DNA of 51,159 nt from Corynebacterium lipophiloflavum DSM 44291 (GCF_000159635.1 NZ_GG667191.1:1-51159); one strand, 5' to 3'. Numbered from the stretch's first letter, positions 26,301 to 35,294 are shown. Notes: a model not told the origin generated them from the letters alone. Program-made: numbers and translations.

Positions 26301-26743
26301 CCGAAACGAGCGAGCTCGACGGCCCCGACGTGGTCATCCGTGACCTCGACGCGGAGCTCACCGGCACCGGCACCGCGGCGGAGGCGCAGCTGGCGTTCGA
26401 CGGCGATACCGCCACGGTGTGGACGGGCTCGCGCGGTGCCGGCGTTGTGGCCACCGCCCAGCCGGATCTGACCTTCGTGCTCACCCAGGTCATCGTCGCG
26501 GCCCCCACCGCGGGCGCCGACTACGAGCTCTACGGAATCCCCGCCGACGCTCCCGATGCAGAACCGGCCGAGCGCATTCAGCTCACCAGCGGGCGCTTCC
26601 AGACGGGTCGAAACACCATCGACATCGACGCCGACCAGCGGTTGCGCGCAGTGGTTATGCTCTTCCCGGACTCGGGCGCGGCCTCCGCCCCGGAGGAAAT
26701 CGAGCTGGGCGAGATCTCTCTGGTGGGCAAGACCTACTTCTAA
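23312..26743 (+). CDS. murJ: Lipid II flippase MurJ with C-terminal pseudokinase and extracellular domain
   Basis: A 1143-residue actinobacterial MviN-type protein. Residues 1-85 are a disordered cytoplasmic head. Residues about 88-620 carry the MOP-family flippase with some 14 helices (SMAIATLLSRITGFIRTVLIG, NTANTLPNLITEIVLGSVL). Residues about 680-900 are a degenerate kinase domain (GRFRLLRDHGSSQSARFWQA) lacking a recognisable HRD/DFG pair, known in mycobacteria to bind the FHA protein FhaA after phosphorylation. A further helix (MTLLVILFSAITVVVLIAAL) leads to an external discoidin-like beta domain (AQLAFDGDTATVWTGSRG). The GTG start has AGGAG upstream, 30 nt after the DUF6049 gene. It moves lipid II for peptidoglycan synthesis. 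Confidence 0.93.
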   Translation: MTQQDPTQHQSGLRRRIVTPAPPAPVPAPRSASPAPSTDTLDQDRSALTISPSGEALDVPRAPKVAESSTEGEQAQSSSTDVVRSTGSMAIATLLSRITGFIRTVLIGAALGAPVASAFNTANTLPNLITEIVLGSVLTALVVPVLVRAEKEDPDKGARFIRQLFTLALSLLTVVTIAAVAAAPWLTRTMLEGDGKVNVVQATSFAYLLLPQIFFYGMFALFMAILNTKEHFRPGAWAPVANNIVSIVVLALYMAVPGALDPATPASISNPHVMLLGLGTTLGVIVQCAIMLPAIRKLGIDLRPLWGIDDRLKSFGGMAAAIIAYVAVSQLGYVVTTRIASAADSAAPFIYQQHWMLLQVPYGVIGVTLLTAIMPRLSRNAADGDDHAVVRDLTLATKLTFIALIPIIVFMTALGPDIGQGLFAYRDFDVEHARILGLAISFSAFTLIPYALVMLHLRVFYAREEAWTPTFIIAGITVTKVVLSLVAPLIAVSTSSVVILLAAANGFGFIAGAVIGAFLLRRKLGTLEMASVIRTSSWALGSALAGIAVVLGLKLLLKNGLGINVPVLLGSGFGSSGLESVGYLIEIALQGVLFLIITGLVLSRSGLPEVQNLGRALTRVPGLGRFIRPDEDKALEVGEVDPRDVSTQFLASDSFNASPVPPPMSAGVVRGPRLVPGAAVSDGRFRLLRDHGSSQSARFWQARELATGRMVALTFVDTSGTAPMAPPTPREAAINAAGVARRTRKLAKLNHPAVADNIQILSYRSGALVVADWITGSSVKAVVEAGQTLHTQAVAHALAPLSSALGAAHEAGVPLGLDNRNRLRVSSDGVVRLAFPAVLPDASPEEDADSFASALTLLSSNVNSTGLEEVTAAARSLADAPATAPDDFRAIAHTLTKLSHSPDGQDADGTVEADEAVNAGADPEPFVEPAPEPEVEPAALRGGFGRRDYRPMTLLVILFSAITVVVLIAALTAYVVRTIGSEATNTPIAQQPTTAQSETSELDGPDVVIRDLDAELTGTGTAAEAQLAFDGDTATVWTGSRGAGVVATAQPDLTFVLTQVIVAAPTAGADYELYGIPADAPDAEPAERIQLTSGRFQTGRNTIDIDADQRLRAVVMLFPDSGAASAPEEIELGEISLVGKTYF

Positions 26744-26866
26744 CCCTTCTAGCCCCGGTGGGCAGTGTCACTGAAATGTACCTCGGCGCGCTGTGCGCGG
26801 CGCGCGCTTCGACCACACTAGGTAGGGCAGGTATTACGGGGGATTTCATTGGGGGGTTAGACGGTC

Positions 26867-27430
26867 ATGGAGCTTTCAGATCAGCAGCTGGTCGAGGCCT
26901 ACAAGGCGGGAGATCCGCAGGCGTTTGCCGCCATCGTGCGCAGGCATAAGCCACGGCTCGCGTACATTGCGCGTCGATACGCGCGCAACGAGCAGGACAC
27001 GCAGGACATCTTGCAGGAGGCGTTGTTTAAGGCGTCGCGGAAAATGCACACGTATCGCTCTGAAGCGACACTGTCGACGTGGCTGCACAGGCTGGTGATG
27101 AACTCCGGCTATGACTACATGGCCGCGGGCCAGAAACGGATTCGCGACATCAGCATCGACGACTCCGACCGCATCTCGGTAGACGCCAACCCGATGCTCT
27201 CGCACGATCCAACGCCGGCGGTCGACCGCGCCATCGTCATGCGCCAGGCCATCGAGGCCCTGCCCGCGGCCCAGCGCACCGCCCTGTTGCTTATCGACGT
27301 CGCCGGCCTCACCGTCGAAAACGCCGCCCGCGAGATGGGCGTGAAGCCAGGGACGGTGAAATCGCGGCGCTCCCGGGCCCGCGACGCCGTGCTCAAGGCC
27401 GTCGATGAACGCGGCACCGCGGCCGTGTGA
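26867..27430 (+). CDS. sigM: ECF sigma factor SigM
   Basis: A 187-residue extracytoplasmic-function sigma factor. Region 2 is at about residues 20-85 with the core-binding stretch NEQDTQDILQEALFKA and the -10 recognition part TYRSEATLSTWLHRLVMNSGYD. Region 4 near residues 125-180 has LPAAQRTALLLIDVAGLTVENAA and the helix-turn-helix GVKPGTVKSRRSRARDAV. The position between murJ and trxB identifies it as SigM, whose C. glutamicum orthologue controls disulfide-stress genes including trxB and trxC. No anti-sigma gene follows; a broken HNH gene occupies that place. A G-run ribosome binding site lies about 10 nt upstream. Confidence 0.92.
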   Translation: MELSDQQLVEAYKAGDPQAFAAIVRRHKPRLAYIARRYARNEQDTQDILQEALFKASRKMHTYRSEATLSTWLHRLVMNSGYDYMAAGQKRIRDISIDDSDRISVDANPMLSHDPTPAVDRAIVMRQAIEALPAAQRTALLLIDVAGLTVENAAREMGVKPGTVKSRRSRARDAVLKAVDERGTAAV

Positions 27431-27601
27431 GGGTACCGCGGCACACTACTCACAACTTGAGCGGTGACGCGAAGCTTTCTCGTCGCCGCCCTTACACTGA
27501 TTCGCACGTGTGTGTCACTAAAGTGTGCAAAGAATCTTGCTGTGACCGTTGCTGGGGAATGTGTGTGCGATTATTATGGGGGGTGGTGAAAGGGGGCGCA
27601 C

Positions 27602-28983
27602 ATGGATGCGACACACGCCGCGGGGGAGGAAGGATTCTTCCGCACACAACGACCAGGCGACGAGGTGGCGCGGCTGGGCCAACGCAAACGCGATGTCGAG
27701 TTCGCGTTGTTTTCCGCATGGGCTGACGCGTCGTTTACGGTCGAGGACTTCGAGGTCGAAATCACCCGGGTGCAGGAGGCGCTGGGGGAAAGTAAAACAA
27801 TGGTGGAAAAGGCCGTGTTCGCCTACCGGCGCCTCGCCGACCTGCCGGGGCTTCGCCGCATCCAACAGGCCACGCGCCTGCTGGATATCAAACGCCTCTG
27901 CAGCATCGACACGGTCATCGCCGAGCTCGGCGACGAGCCGCCGGCAGGCAGCTACGCGAGTATCGACGCCTACCTGGTGGCCATGTTCACCGCGACGAAA
28001 CCCAACCAGCCACTGGTTTGCCCGAAAGCGATTGCGCACCGGCTGCGCCGCTTTATTGCCCAGATCGATCACACAGTAGGCTACGACGCGGCCACACGCG
28101 CCCGCCGCACCCGCCCCGACGACGCGGTTGTCATCTACGACTACGAACTCGGCGCACGCAGTGGCACAACCATCGAGTGCGACAACGCCACCTATGCGCT
28201 GATGCGGCAGTACCGCAGCCAGGTCGCGGCGGACAACAACATCACCGAAGCCGAAGCAGCACGACTGATCCTCACCGGGGAACTAACCTCACACCCCAGT
28301 GTCACCATTTTCGGCTTCGCCGCCCTGACCCCGGACGGGGACATCGACCCGGCAGCGTCGGTGTTTTTCCCCGGCAGCGGCTGGACCGACACCTACGGCA
28401 GTGCGGTGGCGCACAAGCACGCCTCGCGCATTGTCGATCTCGGCGACGTTGCCTCCCACGAGGTGGCAGGATACGTGCCGACAGCGGGGATGAGGGCGTT
28501 TGCGGTTGCGCGTGACGGCACGTGCGTGTGGCCGGGATGCCAGCGTGGCGCGCAGCACTGCCAGTTGGATCACCGTGTCCCCTACACCGAGGGGGTGCAA
28601 CAACCCCGGCGAATCTCTTCTCACTGTGTCAGCGGCATCATAACGTCAAGACAGATCGGCGTGCCTACTACATTGCCGACCCCGCCACCGGTGATGTGGT
28701 GTGGCTGTTTCCCGACGGCACCTACATGTTGAGCGAGCCTGACGGTTTCGTCGCCGCGCAGTTAAATGCGGCTAACCCGCGGTGGAACGACAGTGTCGAC
28801 CAACGCCGCCGCCGCCGCGATCACGTGGCCGCTTTTATGGCCAAGAGCCACACACTGCTCGACGACTTCGACACCACCGGCAACTACACCGCCTGCATCC
28901 ACGCCCTGAAACAGTTGGAGAAACACTACGGCATGACCTTTCCCTTCCGCCCCCACAACAACCCGGAAGCTAACTCCGGTTGA
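27602..28983 (+). pseudogene. DUF222/HNH endonuclease gene with a -1 frameshift
   Basis: Two open frames join into one protein of about 460 residues. The first (27602 to about 28595) carries the DUF222/13E12-repeat domain and the start of the HNH site, CVWPGCQRGAQHCQLDHRVPYTEG. The second (to 28983) continues GGATTPANLFSLCQRHHNVKTDR, completing the H-N-H motif, and then WLFPDGTYM. The break falls in a G5 run at 28591-28595; one extra G restores the frame. Without it the first frame ends in unrelated sequence at 28732. This family is multicopy and mobile-like in high-GC actinobacteria. Real loss, sequencing error, or programmed slippage on the G-run are all possible. Confidence 0.85.
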
Positions 28984-29159
28984 TCGCTCGCTGACGCACC
29001 CACCGTCCACTGTGGTCGGCGTTCTCGCGTGGGCGTGGTCCCTTTAACCGACAAGCATGGAGTCGTGATCGAACGGCGGCTCTGCGCTGCCCATCAACGG
29101 CTCGTTGTAGAAGGCGTGGTTGCGCTACTGACCAAACTCGCACTAGTCGGGGCGGGAAG

Positions 29160-29165
29160 TAGACT
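29160..29165 (+). promoter_or_regulatory. Candidate -10 box of the trxB-trxA unit
   Basis: TAGACT lies 43 nt upstream of the trxB ATG, giving a leader of about 37 nt with a GAAAAGAG ribosome binding site. The -35 is unclear. A SigM-type promoter was looked for and no convincing match to its GGGAAT-like -35 was seen. Confidence 0.35.
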
Positions 29166-29208
29166 GGCACGCGAGATATCCGCAAATGCTGAAAAGAGAT
29201 CTACCGCT

Positions 29209-30231
29209 ATGACCAACCCAGGCTTCAACTTCGTCGTGCCCTCCGCCGGCGACACACCCGCCGAGAACACCTCCGCGCAGGACGCACCGACGCAGGCGGT
29301 GCCGGGCGATGTGCGCGACCTGATCATTGTCGGCTCCGGGCCGGCGGGTTATACCGCCGCGCTCTACGCTGCGCGCGCCGAGCTCGCACCGCTTGTTTTC
29401 GAGGGATACGAGTTCGGCGGCGAACTGATGAACACCACAGAGGTGGAGAATTACCCCGGGTTCCAAAACGGCATCATGGGCCCGGAGCTGATGATGGAGA
29501 TGCGCTCGCAGGCCGAGCGCTTCGGTGCCGAGCTCACCCCCGAGCTCGTTGACCGCGTTGAGCTTGACGGCGACGTGAAGAAGGTTTTCGTTGGTGAGAC
29601 GGAGTACCGCGCCCGCGCCGTGATTCTGGCCACTGGCGCCGCGCCGCGCCACCTCGGGGTGCCGGGGGAGACCGAGCTGACCGGCCACGGCGTGTCCACC
29701 TGCGCCACCTGCGACGGGTTCTTCTTCAAAGATCAGCACATCGCCGTCGTCGGCGGCGGCGATTCCGCGATGGAGGAGGCGAACTTCCTCACCCGCTTCG
29801 GATCGAAGGTTTCCCTGATCCACCGCTCCGAGAACTTCCGCGCCTCGCAGATCATGCTCGAACGCGCCCGCGCCAACGAGAAGATCAAGTTTGTCACCCA
29901 CACCATCGTCGAGGAGGTGCTCGAAAACGCCGGAAAGGTCGCCGGGCTGAAGGTGAAGAACGTGCAGACCGGCGAAAGCTACGTGCTCGACGCCACCGCG
30001 ATGTTCGTCGCCATCGGCCACGATCCGCGTTCCGGGTTCCTCGACGGCCAAGTGGCCACGGACGAGGCCGGCTACGTCGAGGTGCGCCAGCCGTCGACAC
30101 TGACATCGCTGCCGGGCGTGTTTGCCTGCGGCGATCTGGTGGACAACTACTACCGACAGGCGATCACGGCCGCAGGCTCAGGCTGCCGCGCGGCCATCGA
30201 CGCTGAACACTACCTCGCCGGTCTAGAATAA
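29209..30231 (+). CDS. trxB: Thioredoxin-disulfide reductase
   Basis: A 340-residue FAD/NADPH enzyme that reduces thioredoxin. The FAD motif is [16 protein letters not shown] near residue 42, the redox pair is Cys165/Cys168 in CATCDG, the NADPH motif is [12 protein letters not shown] and the C-terminal FAD motif is [15 protein letters not shown]. Compared with the family, it has a polar N-terminal extension of about 34 residues ([18 protein letters not shown]) before the first strand. ATG 29209 was chosen because it is preceded by GAAAAGAG. Thioredoxin follows after 5 nt, a two-gene reducing system beside sigM. Confidence 0.95.
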   Translation: MTNPGFNFVVPSAGDTPAENTSAQDAPTQAVPGDVRDLIIVGSGPAGYTAALYAARAELAPLVFEGYEFGGELMNTTEVENYPGFQNGIMGPELMMEMRSQAERFGAELTPELVDRVELDGDVKKVFVGETEYRARAVILATGAAPRHLGVPGETELTGHGVSTCATCDGFFFKDQHIAVVGGGDSAMEEANFLTRFGSKVSLIHRSENFRASQIMLERARANEKIKFVTHTIVEEVLENAGKVAGLKVKNVQTGESYVLDATAMFVAIGHDPRSGFLDGQVATDEAGYVEVRQPSTLTSLPGVFACGDLVDNYYRQAITAAGSGCRAAIDAEHYLAGLE

Positions 30232-30236
30232 GGGGC

Positions 30237-30560
30237 ATGAATACGCCCATTGACGTCACCCAGTCCACCTTTAAGTCCGAGGTAGTGGACTCCGACATCC
30301 CGGTAGTTGTCGACTTCTGGGCCGAGTGGTGCGGCCCCTGCAAGAAGCTCAGCCCGATCCTCGAGCAGATCGCCGAGGAAATGGATGGCCAGGTCAAGGT
30401 GGCCAAGGTTGACGTGGACACCGAGCGCACGCTCGGCGCGATGTTCCAGGTGATGTCCATTCCGACGGTGATGATCTTCAAAGACGGCGCAGCAGTGGAC
30501 ACCATGATTGGTGCGCAGCCGAAAAACGAGATCGTCTCGCGGATACATCAACACATCTGA
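30237..30560 (+). CDS. trxA: Thioredoxin
   Basis: A 107-residue classical thioredoxin with the active site WCGPC at residues 31-35 in VVVDFWAEWCGPCKKL, and the cis-proline loop SIPTVMIF. It is the substrate of the TrxB encoded just upstream and is often called TrxC in corynebacteria and mycobacteria because of this location. An AGGGGC ribosome binding site overlaps the trxB stop. Confidence 0.95.
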   Translation: MNTPIDVTQSTFKSEVVDSDIPVVVDFWAEWCGPCKKLSPILEQIAEEMDGQVKVAKVDVDTERTLGAMFQVMSIPTVMIFKDGAAVDTMIGAQPKNEIVSRIHQHI

Positions 30561-30629
30561 GGCACCCGGTAAGTAATATAAGATTTTTGTTGTCCCATAC
30601 TCGATGAGCTCCCTAAAGGAAGGCGCGAA

Positions 30630-31814
30630 GTGACTGACGTTTACCGTGTTGGCGATTCGAGCGCGCGCGTCGCTGAGGTGCGGTCGACTCTCGCACGGCT
30701 CGGCATGCTTGACGGATACGACGGCAAAGTCGGGGAGTGGAACTCGCGTCAGTTTTCCCACGAAGAGATGCTTTTCGACGCCCATCTCGCGGAGTCTCTC
30801 AAAGCCTTCCAGCAGTCTCGCGGCATCGTGCCCACCGGTGACATCGACACCGTCACTCTGCGCGAACTGCGCGAGGCCTCCTACACGCTTGGGGCGCGCG
30901 TGCTGTCGTTCCAGCCGAACCAGATCATGGTCGGCGACGACGTTCGCCGGCTCCAGGAGCAGCTCCAGGAGCTCGGCTTCTACTCCCACCGGGTAGACGG
31001 CCACTTCAACAGGCAGACCCATAAGGCGCTGGTGAACTACCAGATCAACTCCGGCTTGGAGGGCGACGGCGTGTGCGGCTCGGCCACCCTGCACGCGCTG
31101 AGCCTTCTGGGCCGGCGCATTACGGGCGGATCCGCCCACGCGATCCGCGAACGTGAACGCGTGCGCCAGGCCGGCCCCCGCCTGTCCGGCAAGCGGGTCG
31201 TGATTGACCCGAGCGTGCACTACTCGGCGAACGGCACTACTGTGCGCGGCCCCTACGGTGATATCAGCGAGGAGGAAATCCTCTGGGATCTCGCCCAACG
31301 GGTGGAGGGACGCATGGTCGCCGCGGGGATGGAGACCATCTTCTCTCGCCCACGCGGGGACAACCCCTCCGCGAAGGAGCGTGCCGAGCTCGCCAACAGT
31401 TTCAACGCTGACTTGATCATCTCGTTGCAGCTAGATCGCTACCACAACGATCTGGCCAACGGGGTGGCCACCTTCTACTTCGGCTCAGAATCCGGCGCGT
31501 CCTCACTCACCGGCGAGACGCTCTCCGGGTTCATCCAGCGCGAGATCGCGGCGCGTACCGATCTACGCAACTGTTACAACCACGGCCGCACGTGGGACTT
31601 GCTGCGCCTGTCGAAGATGCCGGCGGTCGAGGTCGTGGCGGGCTACGTGACCAACCCGCACGACATCAAAATCGTTGCTGACCCCCGAGAGCGCGACAGT
31701 ATCGCCGAGGCCATCGTTGTCGCCGTGAAGCGTCTCTACCTGCTCGAAGAAGACGACAAGCCGACAGGCACCTACTCGTTTACCGAGCTTTTGCGCCACG
31801 AACACGCCATGTGA
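30630..31814 (+). CDS. cwlM: CwlM-type pseudo-amidase, regulator of peptidoglycan synthesis
   Basis: A 394-residue cytoplasmic protein with two peptidoglycan-binding-like domains (residues about 5-75 and 95-165, ending GDDVRRLQEQLQELGFYS and GVCGSATLHALSLLG) and an Amidase_3 domain (about 188-370). Zinc and catalytic positions are degenerate. The family DPGHGG is DPSVHY, SIHAN is SLQLD and PAVLVE-GF is PAVEVVAGY; the only ligand kept is the Glu in GDISEEEIL. No signal peptide is present. In mycobacteria CwlM is an inactive amidase that activates MurA when PknB phosphorylates C-terminal Thr residues. The tail here, PTGTYSFTELLRHE, carries candidate Thr sites. The GTG start follows AAAGGAAG. 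Confidence 0.92.
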   Translation: MTDVYRVGDSSARVAEVRSTLARLGMLDGYDGKVGEWNSRQFSHEEMLFDAHLAESLKAFQQSRGIVPTGDIDTVTLRELREASYTLGARVLSFQPNQIMVGDDVRRLQEQLQELGFYSHRVDGHFNRQTHKALVNYQINSGLEGDGVCGSATLHALSLLGRRITGGSAHAIRERERVRQAGPRLSGKRVVIDPSVHYSANGTTVRGPYGDISEEEILWDLAQRVEGRMVAAGMETIFSRPRGDNPSAKERAELANSFNADLIISLQLDRYHNDLANGVATFYFGSESGASSLTGETLSGFIQREIAARTDLRNCYNHGRTWDLLRLSKMPAVEVVAGYVTNPHDIKIVADPRERDSIAEAIVVAVKRLYLLEEDDKPTGTYSFTELLRHEHAM

Positions 31815-31821
31815 GGCTTGT

Positions 31822-32478
31822 TCAACCGCGCACTGGGGCGTCGGCAAGCAGCTCGGCCACTTCCGTGGCGCTGAGCAGCTCGTGGGCGGGCGGCAGATCC
31901 ACACGCAAGCGGGGTATTACGGGGTGGTCCCGGACCACTTTGAACCCCGCCGACTCGAGCACGGGGACCTCCACGATCCCGATCAGTGCCCGCTGACGGA
32001 TGATGCCGCGGCACAGCTCCGAGGATGCTGTGGCGCCGGGGCGCAACCCAAAGACCTCTAGCGCCGCGGCCCCACGCTCCGTGGCGGCCATGATGACGGC
32101 GTCGAGTAACACCGATTCCCAGCCGCGGCCGCGCGAGGCGGGCTCGATGTGCAGGCTGGTGACCAGCCACGCGTCGCGACTCGGCGGCGCCGTGGGCATG
32201 CGCACCACACCGGGGGCGTCGGCAGCGGGGCAAAACAGCACCGTGGCCAGCGCGCCCACGGTCGACGACGCCTCGGCAATGCTAAACCCCACCGTGGACT
32301 GGCGCAGGGCTCGCTGCACCAACCAGGCGCCCTTGTCGGCCTCCGACCGGGCGCCCGCGTACGCGCTGTGCAACGGGTCGAGTTCCCAAAACGTCGATGC
32401 CGCCGTGTGGCGGTGGATACGCTCGAGGCTATTGTAAGTGAGAGCCACAAGGGTTACTTTGGGTGCAGCCACCGCCAC
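31822..32478 (-). CDS. GNAT-like acetyltransferase
   Basis: A 218-residue protein with the outline of a GNAT fold: LVTSLHIEPASRGRGWESVLLDAVIMAATERGAAALEV matches motif A, with the pyrophosphate loop in SRGRGWE near residue 117, and VPVLESAGFKVVRD matches the closing motif B. The N-terminus is unlike known GNATs. It is the third gene of the parA-parB unit, 9 nt after parB, with AAAGG before its GTG start, in the position of mycobacterial Rv3916c. The acceptor is unknown. It converges on cwlM with a 7-nt gap. Confidence 0.7.
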   Translation of the reverse strand: MAVAAPKVTLVALTYNSLERIHRHTAASTFWELDPLHSAYAGARSEADKGAWLVQRALRQSTVGFSIAEASSTVGALATVLFCPAADAPGVVRMPTAPPSRDAWLVTSLHIEPASRGRGWESVLLDAVIMAATERGAAALEVFGLRPGATASSELCRGIIRQRALIGIVEVPVLESAGFKVVRDHPVIPRLRVDLPPAHELLSATEVAELLADAPVRG

Positions 32479-32487
32479 ATACCTTTG

Positions 32488-33567
32488 TTATTGGCCCTGG
32501 ATGAGCGACAGAATGCGCTCTAGGTCGTCGCGGTCGCCGAACTCCACGACAATCTTGCCCTTGCGCTTGCCCATGGTCACCGAAACCTTGGTATCCCACT
32601 CGTCGGCAAGACGCTCGGCTGCGTGCGAGAGGAACTCCGGCTGCGGGGCGGGCTCGCGCTTCGGCTTTTCCGCGGCGGCGCCGTGCTTGTTCAGCAGCGT
32701 GACGGCTTCTTCCGTCGCGCGCACGCTCAAACCCTCGGCCACGACCCGGTCGGCGAGCTTTTCCTGCTGCTCGGCACCGACCTTGACCCCCAGCAACGCG
32801 CGCGCGTGACCGGCGCTGAGCACGCCGGCGGCCACCCGGCGCTGCACCGCGACGGGGAGGTTCAAGAGGCGAATCGAGTTGGTGATACGCGGGCGCGAGC
32901 GCCCCAGCCGATCCGCCAACTGCTCCTGGGTCACCCCGAACTCCTCCAAAAGCTGCTGGTAGGCGGCCGCTTCTTCCAGGGGGTTGAGTTGAACACGGTG
33001 GATGTTTTCCAACAGCGCGTCACGGAGCATATCGGCGTCGTTCGTCTCACGCACGATCGCGGGGATGTGCTTCAGACCCGCCTTCGACGACGCCCGCCAA
33101 CGGCGCTCGCCCATAATCAGCTCGAAACCCTCGTCGCTTTCGCGCACGACGATGGGCTGCAACAGCCCGAACTCCTTGATCGAATGCACCAGCTCCGCGA
33201 GCTCGTCTTCGTCGAAAACCTGGCGGGGCTGCTTCGGGTTGGGGAAGATCTCGCCGACCGGGATTTCCTGGTAGCGCGCCCCCATGCCGATGGGTTGCTT
33301 CGGCCGTTCGGCCTGCGGCACCACCGTTGGGGCACCGGGAATGCGCGGGGCACCGGGGACGGGCTTCGAAGCGCGCTTCGCTGAGTTTGATGTGGCTGCG
33401 CCGTTGGTGCCGTTGGTGCCGTTGGTGCCCTTGGTGCCGCCCAGGATGACGTCGGCGGCGCCGTCGCCAAGCCGGCCGGTCTTGCCCGTCTTATCAGCAG
33501 ATTCGGTGCTGGAGGGGATCAGCGCCGCGAGACCGCGGCCCAGCCCGCCCTTGCGTTCCTGTGCCAT
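32488..33567 (-). CDS. parB: Chromosome partitioning protein ParB
   Basis: A 359-residue CTP-dependent clamp that loads at parS and slides along the origin region. The start [13 protein letters not shown] is the ParA-stimulating tail, and a Pro/Gly/Ala/Asn-rich linker with repeated GTNGTNG units follows. The ParB/Srx nucleotide domain has [18 protein letters not shown] and the CTP motif GERRWRAS. The helix-turn-helix region includes [25 protein letters not shown]. The C-terminal dimer domain ends with [17 protein letters not shown]. The start ATG 33567 is 4 nt after parA. Its targets, four parS sites, lie in this window. Confidence 0.95.
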   Translation of the reverse strand: MAQERKGGLGRGLAALIPSSTESADKTGKTGRLGDGAADVILGGTKGTNGTNGTNGAATSNSAKRASKPVPGAPRIPGAPTVVPQAERPKQPIGMGARYQEIPVGEIFPNPKQPRQVFDEDELAELVHSIKEFGLLQPIVVRESDEGFELIMGERRWRASSKAGLKHIPAIVRETNDADMLRDALLENIHRVQLNPLEEAAAYQQLLEEFGVTQEQLADRLGRSRPRITNSIRLLNLPVAVQRRVAAGVLSAGHARALLGVKVGAEQQEKLADRVVAEGLSVRATEEAVTLLNKHGAAAEKPKREPAPQPEFLSHAAERLADEWDTKVSVTMGKRKGKIVVEFGDRDDLERILSLIQGQ

Positions 33568-33571
33568 GTGC

Positions 33572-34552
33572 TTAGTCTCCATCCTGTCCGGTGTCCTGGG
33601 CCCTGTCGAACTGCGCTGCCACCTCGGGGCTGACACCGATGGGGCCTGTGGTGGCGTGCGGCTGGAAGTCCCCGCGCGTGGCCAGCTCGCGCGCCGCGTC
33701 GAAGTAGGCGAGCGCCCCGCGGGAACCCGGATCATAATCAATCACCGTCTGCCCGTACCCCGGGGCCTCGGAAACCTTCACCGAGCGGGGGATAACGTTG
33801 CGCAGCACCACCTCGCCGAACTGGGAGCGCACCTCGCCGGCGACCTCCTCGGACAACCGGGTGCGGGCGTCAAACATCGTGAGCAGGATCGCCGAAATGT
33901 GCAGGTTGTTGTTTAGGTGCTCGCGGATCATTCCGATATTGCCCAACAGCTGGCCGACGCCCTCGAGCGCGTAGTACTCGCACTGAATGGGGATGAGTAC
34001 CTCGTCGACCGCGGTCATCGCGTTGATGGTGAGCAAACCGAGAGAGGGCGGGCAGTCGATGAAGACGTAGTCGAACTTGTGGTCCTGGATGAATCCGCGA
34101 CGGATCGCGTCGTGCAGCCGGTACTCGCGGCGCACGAGGCTGACCAGCTCGATCTCCGCACCCGCTAGGTCGATGGTGGCGGGGATGCAAAACAGGTTGT
34201 CGTTTCCCGGCGAAGGCGCCATCGCATTCTCCGCCCGGGCCTCCCCGATAAGCAGTTCGTAGCTCGAGGTTGTGCCCGCGCGGTGCTCCACGCCCAGCGC
34301 AGTGGAGGCGTTGCCTTGGGGGTCGAGGTCAATCACAAGCACTTTCAGGCCCTGGCGCGCGAGCGCCGCCGCGAGGTTGACCGAGGTCGTGGTCTTGCCC
34401 ACCCCGCCCTTTTGGTTGGCGACCGTGAACACGCGCGGCTGCTCGGGGCGCGGCAGGGTCGAGCTGCCCGACACCACCCGCGCAGCGCGACGCGCCGCCG
34501 CCGCGATGGGAGTATCGTCCCACTGCTGGTCGTCGTTGTGATCTTCGATCAT
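33572..34552 (-). CDS. parA: Chromosome partitioning ATPase ParA
   Basis: A 326-residue Walker ATPase that drives origin segregation with ParB and, in corynebacteria, links to the polar protein DivIVA. The deviant Walker A is [19 protein letters not shown] near residue 46, the switch I region is [12 protein letters not shown], Walker B is [12 protein letters not shown], and [16 protein letters not shown] is typical of chromosomal ParA. ATG 34552 was chosen for its GGGAAGG ribosome binding site. ATG 34579, 7 nt after rsmG, would add nine residues and couple translation to rsmG. Confidence 0.95.
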   Translation of the reverse strand: MIEDHNDDQQWDDTPIAAAARRAARVVSGSSTLPRPEQPRVFTVANQKGGVGKTTTSVNLAAALARQGLKVLVIDLDPQGNASTALGVEHRAGTTSSYELLIGEARAENAMAPSPGNDNLFCIPATIDLAGAEIELVSLVRREYRLHDAIRRGFIQDHKFDYVFIDCPPSLGLLTINAMTAVDEVLIPIQCEYYALEGVGQLLGNIGMIREHLNNNLHISAILLTMFDARTRLSEEVAGEVRSQFGEVVLRNVIPRSVKVSEAPGYGQTVIDYDPGSRGALAYFDAARELATRGDFQPHATTGPIGVSPEVAAQFDRAQDTGQDGD

Positions 34553-34586
34553 GGCCGCGCCTTCCCGGTTGATATCCATGACAACT

Positions 34587-35225
34587 CTAGCGCGTGCGCG
34601 GGATCCTGATCAGCGTTGTGGGCTGCTCCAGGAGGTTGTCGCCGACGGTGAAAATCTCCGCTTCGCCTCCCTTGGCGCGCTTGATCTCGGCGGCGTCGCG
34701 CTCGAGCTCCTCGGCCACGGACTCGCCCTTCATCGCGATCATCGCCCCGCCCGGTTTGACCAGGGGAAGTGACCAGCCGGCCAGCTTGCCCAGCGGGGCG
34801 ACGGCGCGCGAGGTGACGACGTCGAAAAGCGCGCTGCTCTGCTCCTCGGCGCGGCCGCGCACCACGGTGACGTTTTCGAGGCCGAGCTCGTCGACCACCT
34901 CCGACAGGTACGTCGAGCGTTTCAGCAGAGGCTCAATGAGCGTGACGCTTAAGTCGGGCCGCGCGATCGCCAGCGGGATGCCGGGCAGTCCCGCGCCGGA
35001 ACCGATGTCCGCGACCTCCAGGCCTTCATCGAACGCCTCAGAGATCACCGCGCAGTTGAGCAGGTGGCGCGACCACAGGCGCTCAACCTCCTTCGGCCCG
35101 ATGAAACCGCGGGAGGCGGCAACGGTCGCCAGCGACTCGTGGTAGGCCTGCGCGAGCGAGAGGCGGTCGCTGAAAACGGCGGAGGCGTTGGCCGGCACGG
35201 AGGAAGGGGGCAAAGGCTGCGACAT
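34587..35225 (-). CDS. rsmG: 16S rRNA (guanine-N7) methyltransferase
   Basis: A 212-residue SAM-dependent enzyme (GidB) that methylates G527 of 16S rRNA; its loss gives low-level streptomycin resistance in other bacteria. The motifs are RHLLNCAVISEAF, the SAM loop VADIGSGAGLPGIPLAIARPD and FDVVTSRAVAPLGKLAGW. ATG 35225 was chosen because the -10 box TAGAGT ends 7 nt before it, and no ribosome binding site exists; ATG 35255 is the alternative. It heads an rsmG-parA-parB-GNAT unit. A jag gene, present between gidB and yidC in mycobacteria, is absent. Confidence 0.93.
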   Translation of the reverse strand: MSQPLPPSSVPANASAVFSDRLSLAQAYHESLATVAASRGFIGPKEVERLWSRHLLNCAVISEAFDEGLEVADIGSGAGLPGIPLAIARPDLSVTLIEPLLKRSTYLSEVVDELGLENVTVVRGRAEEQSSALFDVVTSRAVAPLGKLAGWSLPLVKPGGAMIAMKGESVAEELERDAAEIKRAKGGEAEIFTVGDNLLEQPTTLIRIPRTR

Positions 35226-35232
35226 GGTACCG

Positions 35233-35238
35233 ACTCTA
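35233..35238 (-). promoter_or_regulatory. -10 box of the rsmG-parA-parB unit (leaderless)
   Basis: TAGAGT on the minus strand, 7 nt before the ATG at 35225. With the hairpin at 35261-35294 it separates rsmG-parAB transcription from the rpmH-yidC unit. Confidence 0.5.
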
Positions 35239-35260
35239 GTAAACAGCCCCGACATGCTCT

Positions 35261-35294
35261 AAACCGCCGTCCCAGCGGGTGCGGGCGGCGGTTT
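35261..35294 (-). terminator. Hairpin between yidC and rsmG
   Basis: A 9-bp perfect stem (AAACCGCCG/CGGCGGTTT) with a 16-nt GC-rich loop lies 14 nt after the yidC stop. The right arm ends in TTT and no longer U-run follows, so termination would be imperfect. Confidence 0.5.

Noticed and set aside
29029..29208. N-terminal extension of trxB to an upstream start
   Set aside because: The in-frame extension covers the promoter-like TAGACT and has no similarity to TrxB; ATG 29209 has the ribosome binding site.
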